This document shows, piece after piece, positions 43,022-52,940 of a DNA stretch of 64,000 nt (the stretch's first letter is position 1; every line of letters begins with the position of its first letter). The notes beneath the pieces were generated by a model. It saw nothing but the letters and a program-made list of their open reading frames with translations, was not told the DNA's origin and made no database searches. The position numbers and the translations under genes were made by a program. The stretch spans positions 414,031 through 478,030 of the forward strand of contig NZ_PVTE01000001.1 in NCBI RefSeq assembly GCF_003002825.1. Reading direction: 5' to 3'. Source of the stretch: Spirosoma oryzae (GTDB lineage Bacteria; Bacteroidota; Bacteroidia; Cytophagales; Spirosomataceae).

Positions 43022-44242
43022 TTACTTGTACGCCGGTATTCCGGTGATTTCGCTCCCCAGAATCAGCAGGTGGATGTCGTGTGTGCCTTCGTAGGTGCTG
43101 ACGGATTCAAGGTTCATCAGATGCCGCATGATCGGATAGTCACCGACGATGCCCATGCCGCCCAGAATCTGCCGGGCTTCCCGCGCCACCCGCTGGGCGA
43201 TTTCCACGTTGTTGCGCTTGGCCATCGAGATCTGGGCCGTCGTTGCCTTGTCTTCGTTTTTAAGGGTCCCCAGCCGCCAGCAGAGTAGCTGCGCCTGGGT
43301 GATATCCGTCAGCATTTCGGCCAGCTTTTTCTGAACGAGCTGAAAACTGGCGATCGGCTTGCGAAACTGCACCCGTTCCAGGGCATAGCGCCGGGCGACC
43401 TCGTAACATTCCATCGCTACGCCCAGCGATCCCCAGGCAATGCCGTAGCGGGCCTGATCGAGACACCTGAGCGCACTTTTCAGCCCGTAGGCTTCGGGCA
43501 GCAGGTTTTCCTTGGGTACCCGCACATCCTGAAACGAAAGCTGCCCCGTGCTGCTGGCCCGTAACGACCATTTATTCGGAATATCGCCAACGGTAACGCC
43601 GTCGCTGTCGCAGGGAACGATCAACGCCCGGATTTTACCCTGCTCGTTGCGCGCCCATATGATGGCAATGTCGGCCAGGGGGGCGTTGGTAATCCACAGC
43701 TTCGATCCGTTCAGCACGTAGTAATCGCTGCGTTCAATAAAGTTGGTTTCCAGGCTGCCGGGGTCAGAGCCGTGGTTCGGCTCCGTCAGGCCGAAACAGC
43801 CCAGCAATTTACCTTTCGCCAGATCGGGCAGGTATCTGCGCTTCTGGTCTTCCGACCCGAATGCCCAGATCGGGTACATCACCAGCGAGCTTTGTACCGA
43901 TACGCAGGAACGCATCCCCGAATCGCCCCGTTCGATTTCCTGCGTCATCAGTCCGTAGGAAATCTGGTCGAGTCCACCACCGCCATATTCAACGGGAATG
44001 GTCGCACCGAACACACCGATCTGGCCAAACTTTGGTACGAGCTGCCGGGGAAATTCACAACGTTGGGCGTACTCCTCGACGATAGGGGTCATTTCACGCT
44101 TGACAAAATCGCGCACCGCCGACCGAACCAGTTTGTGCTCGGCCGTTAGCAAGTCGTCAAGGCAGTAAAAATCAGGGGCGTCAAACAGGTCGGTTTTGCC
44201 GCGCACCGTAGTGGCAGAAGGGGTCTGAGCTTGCATAAACAC
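43022..44242 (-). CDS. acyl-CoA dehydrogenase, glutaryl-CoA dehydrogenase-like
   Basis: 406 residues. FAD-dependent alpha,beta-dehydrogenation of acyl-CoA. Motifs: RSCVSVQSSLVMYPI, CFGLTEPNHGSDPGS, WITNAPLADIAIIWA and the catalytic Glu in STYEGTHDIHLLILG, which with IRALIVP matches the glutaryl-CoA dehydrogenase subgroup (lysine/tryptophan breakdown). Two starts, ATG 44242 or 44236, are equally likely. No neighbouring gene of the same pathway. Confidence 0.9.
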   Translation of the reverse strand: MFMQAQTPSATTVRGKTDLFDAPDFYCLDDLLTAEHKLVRSAVRDFVKREMTPIVEEYAQRCEFPRQLVPKFGQIGVFGATIPVEYGGGGLDQISYGLMTQEIERGDSGMRSCVSVQSSLVMYPIWAFGSEDQKRRYLPDLAKGKLLGCFGLTEPNHGSDPGSLETNFIERSDYYVLNGSKLWITNAPLADIAIIWARNEQGKIRALIVPCDSDGVTVGDIPNKWSLRASSTGQLSFQDVRVPKENLLPEAYGLKSALRCLDQARYGIAWGSLGVAMECYEVARRYALERVQFRKPIASFQLVQKKLAEMLTDITQAQLLCWRLGTLKNEDKATTAQISMAKRNNVEIAQRVAREARQILGGMGIVGDYPIMRHLMNLESVSTYEGTHDIHLLILGSEITGIPAYK

Positions 44243-44419
44243 GTCAACCAGGTAGGGTCATCAGATGTTAAGCGATATACGCTTTTTTCGGCAATACCCA
44301 CTAACCGCCGGGCTATTTTACGGCACAATTGGCGAGTTGCACAATATTTGTACAGCCCCTAAATAGCCTACTAAAACGGTGGTTTTACAGGTAAGCCATC
44401 CATAACGCACTACTACACA

Positions 44420-47400
44420 TTGATAACGACGGGCGCGGTTAAGCAGGAGTTTGTTACACTTCTGAGCGGGGATATTTCCCTTTTCGATTTCAGTCAACGC
44501 TACGGGCTGCACGGATTTATCTACGACAATCCGGCCGATTCGGCATATGCCTACGTTAGTCCGGCGTTCTGGACTGCCCTGGGGTATGCTACCGCTTTGC
44601 CCCCCGGCTTACTGGCGTCGCTACTGGCTACGGACACGGCGCTGGCCACGCAGTCGGAGCGCGAAGCCGTTCATCAGGTTACCCACCAGGCCGGCCATCG
44701 GGTGACCGTACGTACCCGGACGCGACTGCTCAGTGGCCCCGATGGGTCGGCCCGCCGACTGACGGCCTGTACCTGCCTGCCCACCAGCCAGTCGGCCCAG
44801 CCTGCCGGTGCGGATACGCCCGCGCTGCCCACCGCCCCCCTGGATTCGCTGCTCCACACGGTCACGAGCAATTCGCTGCTCCGGACCATCATGGACAGCC
44901 TGCCGATTCTTATCTACATAAAGGATACGGAATCCAGAAAGCTGTTTGTCAACCGGGCGGAGTACATGTACATGGGTGCCACCAGTGCCCGCGACATCAT
45001 CGGCAAGAGCGATTATGAGCTTTATCCGGCGGAGTCGGCCCGCCAGTCGATTCTGGAAGATCAGCTGGTGATGAACAGTGGCATACCGATGCTTGGTCAG
45101 GAAACGCTGAACGCCCGGCATGGCCACGACAGTTGCTGGTTTTTAAGTTCTAAAATTCCGCTCTACGACGAGCAGGGAAAGCCGGCCGGCCTGTTGGGTA
45201 TCAGTCTCGACATCACCGCGCGCAAGCAGGCCGAACTCGAACTCCAGCGCACCTCCGACATGCTGGAACGGACCAACCAGGTTGCCCGAGTGGGCGGCTG
45301 GGAGTTGAACCTGCAAACACAGGATATCTACTTCTCCCGCATCACCCGGGAAATCCACGAAGTACCCGACGACTACGTACCCACGCTGGAGACGGCCATT
45401 AATTTTTACAAGGAAGGTCACAGCCGGGATACGATTACCAAAGCCGTTGCCACCTGCATCGAACAGGGCACCCCGTACGCGCTCGATTTGCAGATCAGCA
45501 CCTACACAGGCAGGGAACTGTGGGTGCGGGCCGTCGGCCAGGGTAAGTTTGTCGACGGACAGTGTGTGGCGCTGATAGGCACGTTTCAGGATATTGACGA
45601 GCAGAAACGTACGCAGCGACTGGCGCAGGAATCGGCGGATATGCTCCGCAAGCTTTCGGATCGGGTGCCGGGCTGTTTGTATCTGTTTCAGTCGTTCGAC
45701 GATGGCCATATCGCCTTCCCCTACCTGTCGACCGGTGCGACGGAGTTGTTCGAACTCGACCTGAACGCCACCGATACAGTCGCCGAAACCCTATTGTCGC
45801 GCATTCATCCAGAGGATATGCCGGCTCTGATAGAGACCTCCCGACTCTCGCGCACGACGCTTACCAACTGGAATGCCGACTTCCGGGTCGTGCTACCCCG
45901 GCAGGGGGAGCGCTGGATTCATGCCGATTCCGTACCCGAACAACTGGCCGACAGTACGCTCTGGCACGGTTATTTTCAGGATGTTACCGCCCGCAAGCAC
46001 AGCGAAACCGAGCTAATCCGGGCGCGGCAGCATGCCGAAGAAGCCAGCCGGTCGAAGTCGGAGTTTCTGGCGAATATGAGCCACGAAATCCGTACGCCAC
46101 TCAACGGGGTAATCGGTTTTACGGACCTGCTCATGCGCACCCAGCTCGACCCTCTACAGCAGGAATATATGTCGACGGTGTACCACTCGGCCAACTCCCT
46201 GCTCGACGTAATCAGCGACATCCTCGACTTCTCAAAAATTGAAGCAGGCAAGCTCGACCTGTCGATCGAAAAAACAGACCTCTACGACATCGGCAGTCAG
46301 GTAGCGGACATGATCAAGTACCAGGCGCACCAGAAGGGACTGGAAATGCTGCTGAACATTGCCCCCGACGTACCGCGCTACATCTGGACCGACCCGGTCC
46401 GGCTGCGGCAGATTCTGGTCAACCTGCTGGGTAACGCGGTCAAGTTTACCGAATACGGCGAAATCGAACTGCGCGTCGACGTGCGGCCTGGCCCTACTGC
46501 CGATCAGATCGCTTTCCGGTTCGAAGTGCAGGACAGCGGGATTGGCATTGCTCCGCAACATCAGCAGAAGATTTTCGACGCCTTCGCGCAGGCCGACTCA
46601 TCGACGACCCGACGTTTCGGCGGCACGGGGCTGGGACTAACCATCTCCAACAAGTTGCTGAGTCTGATGGGTAGTCACCTACAACTGACGAGCGTTGAAA
46701 ATCAAGGCAGTACCTTTTTCTTCGACGTACTGTTCCGGGCCGAGCCGGGCGAGCCGCTCGACTGCGCGATTATCACCGGTCTCGACCGGGTGCTGATCGT
46801 CGACGACAACGCTACCAACCGGCTGATCGTCCAGAACATGCTGAACCTGAAGGGAATTGCGTCGGACCAGTCCAGTAACGGCATCGACGCCCTGGAGAAA
46901 CTGAAGCGGGGCCCTGTTTACGACCTGGTTCTGATGGATTACCACATGCCGTACATGGACGGAATCGAAACGATCCGCCAGATTCGGCGCACGCTCAACT
47001 ATTCGGCCGATCAGTTACCGATTATCCTGCTGGGCAGCTCCGCCGACGACGCGTACGTGGAAGCCGTTTGCCACACGCTGTCGGTACAGCAGCATTTGAT
47101 CAAGCCAATCAAAATTCAGCCGTTTTTTCAGGCACTCGCTCAGATCCATCAACCGCAGTCGCTACCGATCCCGCTATCAGCCCCCGTTGCGCCAGCGACG
47201 CCACTGGTCGGCGAACAGACGGTACTGATTGTCGAAGACAATTCGGTCAACATGATGCTGGCCAGTGCCATCCTGCGCAGCGTTTCGCCCACTATCAATC
47301 TGCTGACGGCACAAAATGGCCGGGAAGGCGTCGACGTGTTTATCCGCTCGAAACCCGATCTGATTCTGATGGATATTCAGATGCCGGAGATGAACGGCTA

Positions 47401-47965
47401 CGAGGCAACGGCCGCCATTCGGGCGCTCGACGCCGGTCAGACCGTACCGATCATTGCGCTGACGGCAGGCATTATGAAGTCAGAACGGGAGCGTTGCCTG
47501 AACGCAGGGATGAACGATTATATTACCAAACCCGTCGTAAAAGACACCATTGCCCGTATTTTGCACCAGTGGTTACCCGCACCGGAACCAGTAGTCCCTG
47601 CCCCACCCATGCCCAACCAACCAATCGCTACCCTATCGATGACTGCCCATTTTGATGAAGAAGAGCTTCGCGCGCGCGTCGGTGGCGACAAGGCCTTTAT
47701 GACTGAACTGCTGAGCGAAGTCAACGACTACCTGGCCGGCTTTCCGGCCGAACTGCACCACCACCGGACCCGGCGCGACTGGACCGAGGTAAAGGCCGTG
47801 GCGCACAAACTAAAAGGCAGTGCGCTCAACCTAAGCTTCGGCATCCTGGCGACACTGGCGAGTGAGGTTGAGCAACTGGCCAGTGCCGGTGAGGGCGAAG
47901 CCCGGATTGTTGAACTGGAATCGGAACTCCAGGCAGAGATCGAACTTCTGCAAACCCTGATCTAG
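44420..47965 (+). CDS. hybrid sensor histidine kinase (multi-PAS, HisKA, HATPase, two receivers, HPt)
   Basis: 1181 residues from a TTG start; no ATG alternative gives the whole N-terminal domain. An N-terminal PAS-like region (~1-115), PAS (~155-280; DSLPILIYIKD), PAS (~285-395; NQVARVGGWELN), PAS (~410-525), HisKA with phospho-acceptor His555 in NMSHEIRTPLNG, HATPase (N-box LLGNAVKFT, DSGIGIA, GGTGLGL), receiver 1 (Asp840 in LVLMDYHMP), receiver 2 (Asp985 in LILMDIQMP) and an HPt domain with His1129 in AHKLKGSA. No membrane helix, so a cytosolic sensor with a full internal phosphorelay. No DNA-binding output in the protein. Confidence 0.93.
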   Translation: MITTGAVKQEFVTLLSGDISLFDFSQRYGLHGFIYDNPADSAYAYVSPAFWTALGYATALPPGLLASLLATDTALATQSEREAVHQVTHQAGHRVTVRTRTRLLSGPDGSARRLTACTCLPTSQSAQPAGADTPALPTAPLDSLLHTVTSNSLLRTIMDSLPILIYIKDTESRKLFVNRAEYMYMGATSARDIIGKSDYELYPAESARQSILEDQLVMNSGIPMLGQETLNARHGHDSCWFLSSKIPLYDEQGKPAGLLGISLDITARKQAELELQRTSDMLERTNQVARVGGWELNLQTQDIYFSRITREIHEVPDDYVPTLETAINFYKEGHSRDTITKAVATCIEQGTPYALDLQISTYTGRELWVRAVGQGKFVDGQCVALIGTFQDIDEQKRTQRLAQESADMLRKLSDRVPGCLYLFQSFDDGHIAFPYLSTGATELFELDLNATDTVAETLLSRIHPEDMPALIETSRLSRTTLTNWNADFRVVLPRQGERWIHADSVPEQLADSTLWHGYFQDVTARKHSETELIRARQHAEEASRSKSEFLANMSHEIRTPLNGVIGFTDLLMRTQLDPLQQEYMSTVYHSANSLLDVISDILDFSKIEAGKLDLSIEKTDLYDIGSQVADMIKYQAHQKGLEMLLNIAPDVPRYIWTDPVRLRQILVNLLGNAVKFTEYGEIELRVDVRPGPTADQIAFRFEVQDSGIGIAPQHQQKIFDAFAQADSSTTRRFGGTGLGLTISNKLLSLMGSHLQLTSVENQGSTFFFDVLFRAEPGEPLDCAIITGLDRVLIVDDNATNRLIVQNMLNLKGIASDQSSNGIDALEKLKRGPVYDLVLMDYHMPYMDGIETIRQIRRTLNYSADQLPIILLGSSADDAYVEAVCHTLSVQQHLIKPIKIQPFFQALAQIHQPQSLPIPLSAPVAPATPLVGEQTVLIVEDNSVNMMLASAILRSVSPTINLLTAQNGREGVDVFIRSKPDLILMDIQMPEMNGYEATAAIRALDAGQTVPIIALTAGIMKSERERCLNAGMNDYITKPVVKDTIARILHQWLPAPEPVVPAPPMPNQPIATLSMTAHFDEEELRARVGGDKAFMTELLSEVNDYLAGFPAELHHHRTRRDWTEVKAVAHKLKGSALNLSFGILATLASEVEQLASAGEGEARIVELESELQAEIELLQTLI

Positions 47966-48987
47966 TGAGCGCTCACCAGCCAGCTCAGGCTTTCTTCGAG
48001 GAGTTCGCCCATAGTCTGGCAGGGCGAAAAGCGGTCGCTGCGGTAATGGCGGTTCAGTTCGTGACGTAGCTGGGCGATGCGGTCGGGCGACGACAGCGTT
48101 TCCCGGCGCATCAGGGTCAGCAGATTAGTCAGCCGGGCGTGCTCGATCCGAATCCGGCTGGCAATCTGCGCCCGCTCCTCGACCTGATACTGCCGCACGC
48201 TTTCCGGCGTCATGTACCGCACCCCCAGTTCGATCAGCGCGTTGTTTTGCCGGAAATACTGTGGCATGTACACCGACTTTTTGCCTTCGTAACATTGCTG
48301 GTCGAAGTCGATAGCCCGGATACGGTAGTACATTTCTTCAAAATCGGGCGTCACGTCGACCACGAAATTGGCCGAGTGCATGTCGCCCAGCAAGCGGAGA
48401 AAGCAGCGTTCGTTGAATTTGACGAATTCCTTGCACAGCCGGATCGGATTCAGATCCGGATCGGTCAGCCGGTTTTCCAGGAATACGTCGCCCGGAATAC
48501 CCACGATATGTTCCTCGACGAGCGTTTCCCCACTCGTCAGGTAACTCACCTGATTGGGTGAGAGAATATCTTCCAGTTCCAGGCCGTAAATCCGCGAGGC
48601 ATCCGCGTTTTTGACGTAGAAGTAATCGAAATTATCGTTGACCTGGTTGACGATACGTACCCGAAACGGCATGGTGTTGCCGTAGGTGCACAGATCGACC
48701 CGGTCGATGCGCAGGTGACTGGTCACGTTCAGGTCGCCGTCCGATTTCAGATAGGCGTAGATCGTCCGGAGTGCCAGGTGAATGTCGTTCAGCTCGGAAG
48801 GCGGGTACAGCATCGTTTCCCAGAGCGTGTCGCGCCCATTGCGGTCCAGCACGGCAAACGACGTATCGGCCCGTTTCAGATCGGCATACGAAATACTGGT
48901 CGGCGTTTCCCGATCGTAGTCGCGCAGGTACGTACGCAGGCCGTCGCTGATGGGAAAGGGTTTTTTCTTTTTCGAAATGATGGCCAT
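47962..48987 (-). CDS. hypothetical protein with kinase-like catalytic motifs
   Basis: 341 residues, family not recognised, no signal or membrane helix. The order LLGDMHSANFVVDVTPDF ... IRAIDFDQQCYEGKKS resembles the catalytic loop (HxxN) and metal-binding DFD of kinase-like phosphotransferases of the HipA/CotH/aminoglycoside-kinase type, and the preceding FYVKNADASRIYGLE could hold the ATP-binding lysine. The last ~90 residues form helices (AQIASRIRIEHARLTNLLTLM). Its stop codon overlaps that of the convergent hybrid kinase by 4 nt. Phosphotransferase function is inference. Confidence 0.7.
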   Translation of the reverse strand: MAIISKKKKPFPISDGLRTYLRDYDRETPTSISYADLKRADTSFAVLDRNGRDTLWETMLYPPSELNDIHLALRTIYAYLKSDGDLNVTSHLRIDRVDLCTYGNTMPFRVRIVNQVNDNFDYFYVKNADASRIYGLELEDILSPNQVSYLTSGETLVEEHIVGIPGDVFLENRLTDPDLNPIRLCKEFVKFNERCFLRLLGDMHSANFVVDVTPDFEEMYYRIRAIDFDQQCYEGKKSVYMPQYFRQNNALIELGVRYMTPESVRQYQVEERAQIASRIRIEHARLTNLLTLMRRETLSSPDRIAQLRHELNRHYRSDRFSPCQTMGELLEESLSWLVSAH

Positions 48988-49144
48988 ATGGACACGGGTT
49001 GACCGACGCAGCGTCGCTGGTAAAGGGGCCTGTTTTGCCTACGTCGTACGGATACTTGTCCACTGAACCCAAACAACGCTACCATCGTTGCGATAAAAGG
49101 CTTAATTTGCCTTACTCGCTGCGGGATAACCACCCGCCTTTTGT

Positions 49145-50728
49145 ATGATTCATCAACTCACACTTACGCTTCCGCCGGAACTGGCGCTCGACGACGATCA
49201 GTTTCGGGACCATATCAGCCGACAGTTACGGCTCCCGGCCGACGAACCGGTTGTGGTTCGTAAAAAACGGCAATCCATCGATGCCCGCAACCGGCAGGTT
49301 CGGGTACAGGTCGATACCGAGGTATTTATCGGTGAAACCCCGCCCCCGCTTATTCGCTATCAGAAGCCCCGGCAGGACGTTACCCATGCCCCCCAGGCCA
49401 TCGTTGTGGGTGCGGGTCCGGCGGGTCTGTTCGCTGCGCTGCGCCTGATCGAACTGGGCATCAAACCCATCGTGCTCGAACGGGGCAGCGACGTACGCGC
49501 CCGCCGACGGGACCTGGCAGCGATCAACAAAGACCATATCGTCAACCCGGAGTCGAACTACTGCTTCGGCGAAGGCGGGGCCGGTACGTATTCCGACGGT
49601 AAACTGTACACCCGTTCTACCAAACGGGGCGACGTCCGCCGGATTCTGGAAATCTTCGTCGCACACGGGGCCACCGAGCAGATTCTGGTCGACGCCCATC
49701 CGCACATCGGCACCAACAAACTCCCCAACGTCGTGGCCGACCTGCGCGAATCGATCCGGCAGGCCGGTGGCGAGGTTCGTTTCGACACGAAAGTCACCGA
49801 CCTGATTCTGGAACAGGGCGAGTTGAAAGGCGTCGTGCTGGCAAACGGCGAAGCCCTGCACGGCATCGGCGTTATTCTGGCGACGGGTCATTCGGCGCGG
49901 GATATTTTTCACCTGCTCCACGACCGCAACGTCCGCATCGAAGCGAAGCCTTTTGCCATGGGCGTACGCATTGAGCATCAGCAACAACTCATCGACCGGT
50001 TTCAATACCACCGGCCCGACCGGGGAGATTATCTACCCGCAGCGTCGTACAGTCTGGTGACCCAAACGCGGTTCAACCGGGTAGATCGGGGCGTTTTCTC
50101 GTTTTGTATGTGTCCGGGCGGTTTTATCGTTCCGGCAGCGACAGCCCCCGGTGAGTTGGTCGTCAACGGCATGTCGCCTTCCCGGCGCGACTCGAAGTTT
50201 GCCAATTCAGGCCTGGTCGTTGCCATCACCGATACCGATCTGAAACCGTATGCCGACGAAGGTCCGCTGGCGGGTCTGGCCCTGCAACAGGATCTCGAAC
50301 GCTGGGCCTGCCGAGTCGGTAGCGCGGGCGATCCGGGGCAGGATCAGATCGCTCCGGCGCAGCGCGTGGCCGATTTTGTCGACGGACGGGTGTCGGCCAG
50401 CCTGTTGCCGACGTCCTACCAGCCGGGCTTACGGTCGGTCGACATGTACGAGGTGTTGCCCGATCACATTGCCCAGCCGCTGCAACAGGGCCTGCGTGAC
50501 TTTGGTCGCAAGATGCGGGGTTACCTGAGCAACGACGGACAGATCATCGGCGTCGAAAGCCGTACGTCGTCCCCCGTCCGGATTCCGCGCGACCGCGACA
50601 CCTGCGAACACGTGGCCGTTCGACGGTTGTTTCCGTGTGGCGAAGGGGCCGGTTATGCCGGGGGAATCGTTTCAGCAGCGATGGACGGTGAACGTTGCGC
50701 CGAGGAATTAGTTAAGCTATATAAGTAA
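49145..50728 (+). CDS. uncharacterised FAD-dependent dehydrogenase (COG2509-like)
   Basis: 527 residues. An N-terminal ~90-residue domain typical of the family precedes the dinucleotide-binding site AIVVGAGPAGLFAALRL and LERGSDVRARRRD. Other conserved elements: NYCFGEGGAGTYSDGKLYTR, GVRIEHQQQLID, FSFCMCPGGFIVPA and the C-terminal FPCGEGAGYAGGIVSAAMDG. A cytosolic flavoprotein whose reaction is unknown. The NUDIX gene follows across a hairpin repeat, 92 nt. Confidence 0.9.
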   Translation: MIHQLTLTLPPELALDDDQFRDHISRQLRLPADEPVVVRKKRQSIDARNRQVRVQVDTEVFIGETPPPLIRYQKPRQDVTHAPQAIVVGAGPAGLFAALRLIELGIKPIVLERGSDVRARRRDLAAINKDHIVNPESNYCFGEGGAGTYSDGKLYTRSTKRGDVRRILEIFVAHGATEQILVDAHPHIGTNKLPNVVADLRESIRQAGGEVRFDTKVTDLILEQGELKGVVLANGEALHGIGVILATGHSARDIFHLLHDRNVRIEAKPFAMGVRIEHQQQLIDRFQYHRPDRGDYLPAASYSLVTQTRFNRVDRGVFSFCMCPGGFIVPAATAPGELVVNGMSPSRRDSKFANSGLVVAITDTDLKPYADEGPLAGLALQQDLERWACRVGSAGDPGQDQIAPAQRVADFVDGRVSASLLPTSYQPGLRSVDMYEVLPDHIAQPLQQGLRDFGRKMRGYLSNDGQIIGVESRTSSPVRIPRDRDTCEHVAVRRLFPCGEGAGYAGGIVSAAMDGERCAEELVKLYK

Positions 50729-50800
50729 GGTTTACGGTTTTCGGCACACGGTTTACGGTTTGTCTTGCGATCGAAAACCGTGTACCGAAAACTGAAAACC
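50729..50800. repeat. intergenic hairpin, GGTTTACGGTTTTCGG family
   Basis: Left arm 50729-50761 starts directly after the TAA of the FAD dehydrogenase; right arm 50771-50800 is its imperfect inverse (about 24 of 30). Loop only about 10 nt, without the CTGACGC motif. The NUDIX ATG follows after 20 nt. Confidence 0.82.
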
Positions 50801-50820
50801 AACTACCATTAACCGACACC

Positions 50821-51450
50821 ATGATCGACACCAGTTTCCAGGTTTTCAGCGAACGTTTGCGGCAGCGGCTCCAGCAGCCCCTGCCCGGCGAGGCAGCACA
50901 CCGGAAAATGGCGTCGTCGGCTCGTACCCGGCTGGGTATCAAGCCGAACGAGCGTACCCGGCGGTCGGCGGTGTTGTTGTGCTTTTACCCGTATCAGCAT
51001 TCGATCTATCTGCCGCTGATTCTACGCCCGCAATACGACGGTGTACACGCCGGACAAATGGCGTTTCCGGGCGGGCGCATGGAGCGTTTCGACGAAAACC
51101 TGACCCGCACGGCGCTTCGGGAAGCCCAGGAAGAAGTTGGCATTCGGGTGTCCGACGTTAAAGTGCTGGGACTGCTCACGGAGTTATTTATTCCGCCCAG
51201 TAATTTCTACGTACAGCCCGTGGTCGGCATCCTGCCGTATCGCCCCGACTTTTACCCCGACCCGCGCGAAGTAGAAGACATCGTCGAAGTCGACCTCGAT
51301 ACCCTGCTGGACGAAACGATCGTTGGTGACAGTAAAATCGAAGTACGGGGCATGACGGTCGATGCGCCGTTTTACCAGATCCAGGGGCACCGCGTCTGGG
51401 GCGCTACCGCCATGATGATCAGCGAGTTGCTGGTAGTACTGGACGGGTAA
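50821..51450 (+). CDS. NUDIX hydrolase, CoA pyrophosphatase type
   Basis: 209 residues. The NUDIX box (FPGGRMERFDENLTRTALRE then AQEEVGI) with the preceding HAGQMAFPGG matches the NudL/PCD1 group that cleaves coenzyme A to phosphopantetheine and AMP; the segment RRSAVLLCFYP is also typical. Cytosolic. Convergent with the TolC gene. Confidence 0.92.
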   Translation: MIDTSFQVFSERLRQRLQQPLPGEAAHRKMASSARTRLGIKPNERTRRSAVLLCFYPYQHSIYLPLILRPQYDGVHAGQMAFPGGRMERFDENLTRTALREAQEEVGIRVSDVKVLGLLTELFIPPSNFYVQPVVGILPYRPDFYPDPREVEDIVEVDLDTLLDETIVGDSKIEVRGMTVDAPFYQIQGHRVWGATAMMISELLVVLDG

Positions 51451-51479
51451 GGTACGCAGTATTACCAGCATTATAGACG

Positions 51480-52940
51480 CTACAACGCGCCACCAGCGGC
51501 ATAGTACAGCTGGGCTACGGCTTTCTGGTACTTCGCTTTTAGTTCTTCACCCTTGATACGCAGGTCGATCAGTTTACTTTCGCGGGAGTTTATCAAAAAC
51601 AACGAACTCTCCCCCAGTTCGAATTTCGCCTGCTCACCCCGTACCAGAATAGTCTGGTTTTGTATGGTCTGCTGCTGTATGACCACTTGCCGGGCCAATA
51701 TCTGTAACTGATTGTAAGCCGACTGTACGCCGTTCATGACGTCACGACCGGTCTGCTGCCGTTCGAGTGCTGTCTGCTGATTTTTCAACTGCACCTCCCG
51801 CAGTTTCCCCCGCTCTTTCCGAAGAAACAGCGGAAAGACAACGTCAAGTCCCACCTTGTAGTTTTGCGGCCGGAAGGCATAGTAGCTACTCCAGTCGTAC
51901 CGCTCATCGACAGACGGCGTCTGACTCAACAGGCTGGCACTAAGCGCAATCTGCGGTTGTACCAGCGCCTGCCGCCAGCGTTCTTCCAGGGTTAGTTGTC
52001 CGATCTTCGTATCGAGTTTCAGCAGTTCGGGGTGTTGCTGCGCTGCCTGTGCCAGCAGGGGCTGCAACAGTGTATCCGCCGGAATCAGGGGTGAAGTCAA
52101 CTGGGGAATCGTCTGTTCAGGCAGTTCGGTCGGCTGTCCCTCAGGGTTCCACAAAAACGTATTGACCCGCAACCGGGCGTTCCGCTCATCGAGTACAGCC
52201 TGCTGCTGTTGCACTAGCCGATCCTGCACCGTAATGAGCGCTTCCGTAGTATCGATCGTCGCGATTTCGCCCAGCAGTGCCTGCGTCCGCAGCGCTACAA
52301 ATCGGGTGTTCGCCAGTTCGAACCCTTCGGTCAGCAGCACCCGCTGCCGGTGCGCCAGAAACCAGTCCCAGTAGCTTTTAGCCGCGTCGTACAGCGTCTT
52401 GTTGACCAGTGAGAGTCGGTCAGCTTCGGCCATCGTCTGCGCCAGCCGGGCCTGCCGGACAGCATTACGCCGGGCATCGATGAGCATCGTTTTACCAATG
52501 GGCAGGCTTAGGCCAACGCCCGTCAGACCGGTTGGCGGTGTGCGTTCTTCAGGGTTGATGTAGCGGCCACGCGGGTCATTCCGATCATAGGAGATGTTCA
52601 GGTCAATACCACCCGGCCAGATAGGCACCGCCAGTTTGTTCTGCCAGTGATCGTAGTACAGATCATTACCGAACTCCTTCCGGTCGTAGTGCGTCACCAG
52701 TTTGGGGTCGAACGCACCCCGCGCCTGCATGAGCACCTGCCGGGCTTCTTCGCCGAACAAGCCCGCCTGCCGGATAATGGGGTGATTCTGCCGGATGATC
52801 TCGTAAAACGTCTGCGCCGGAAACATCGTCGTGTCGATCGTACGAGTCGGTGCCTGTCCGTTAGTCAGCAGCGGTGCTACAGCGATCACCCCCACCAGCC
52901 AGGCTGTCAGATGCCTGCGTGTTAGCGCCAGCCGACTCAT
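51480..52940 (-). CDS. TolC-family outer-membrane channel
   Basis: 486 residues. Signal peptide (hydrophobic core ~13-27), then two OEP repeats with long helical hairpins (AQTMAEADRLSLVNKTLYDAAKSYW; RDVMNGVQSAYNQLQILARQVVIQQQ). Forms the outer-membrane exit of an export complex. Its start overlaps the HlyD gene end by 4 nt, and the ABC-membrane protein gene lies upstream: a type I-like tripartite exporter. Confidence 0.9.
   Translation of the reverse strand: MSRLALTRRHLTAWLVGVIAVAPLLTNGQAPTRTIDTTMFPAQTFYEIIRQNHPIIRQAGLFGEEARQVLMQARGAFDPKLVTHYDRKEFGNDLYYDHWQNKLAVPIWPGGIDLNISYDRNDPRGRYINPEERTPPTGLTGVGLSLPIGKTMLIDARRNAVRQARLAQTMAEADRLSLVNKTLYDAAKSYWDWFLAHRQRVLLTEGFELANTRFVALRTQALLGEIATIDTTEALITVQDRLVQQQQAVLDERNARLRVNTFLWNPEGQPTELPEQTIPQLTSPLIPADTLLQPLLAQAAQQHPELLKLDTKIGQLTLEERWRQALVQPQIALSASLLSQTPSVDERYDWSSYYAFRPQNYKVGLDVVFPLFLRKERGKLREVQLKNQQTALERQQTGRDVMNGVQSAYNQLQILARQVVIQQQTIQNQTILVRGEQAKFELGESSLFLINSRESKLIDLRIKGEELKAKYQKAVAQLYYAAGGAL

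Noticed and set aside
49226..50011. Minus-strand frame of 261 codons
   Set aside because: It is antisense to the FAD dehydrogenase, whose motifs are unmistakable on the plus strand.
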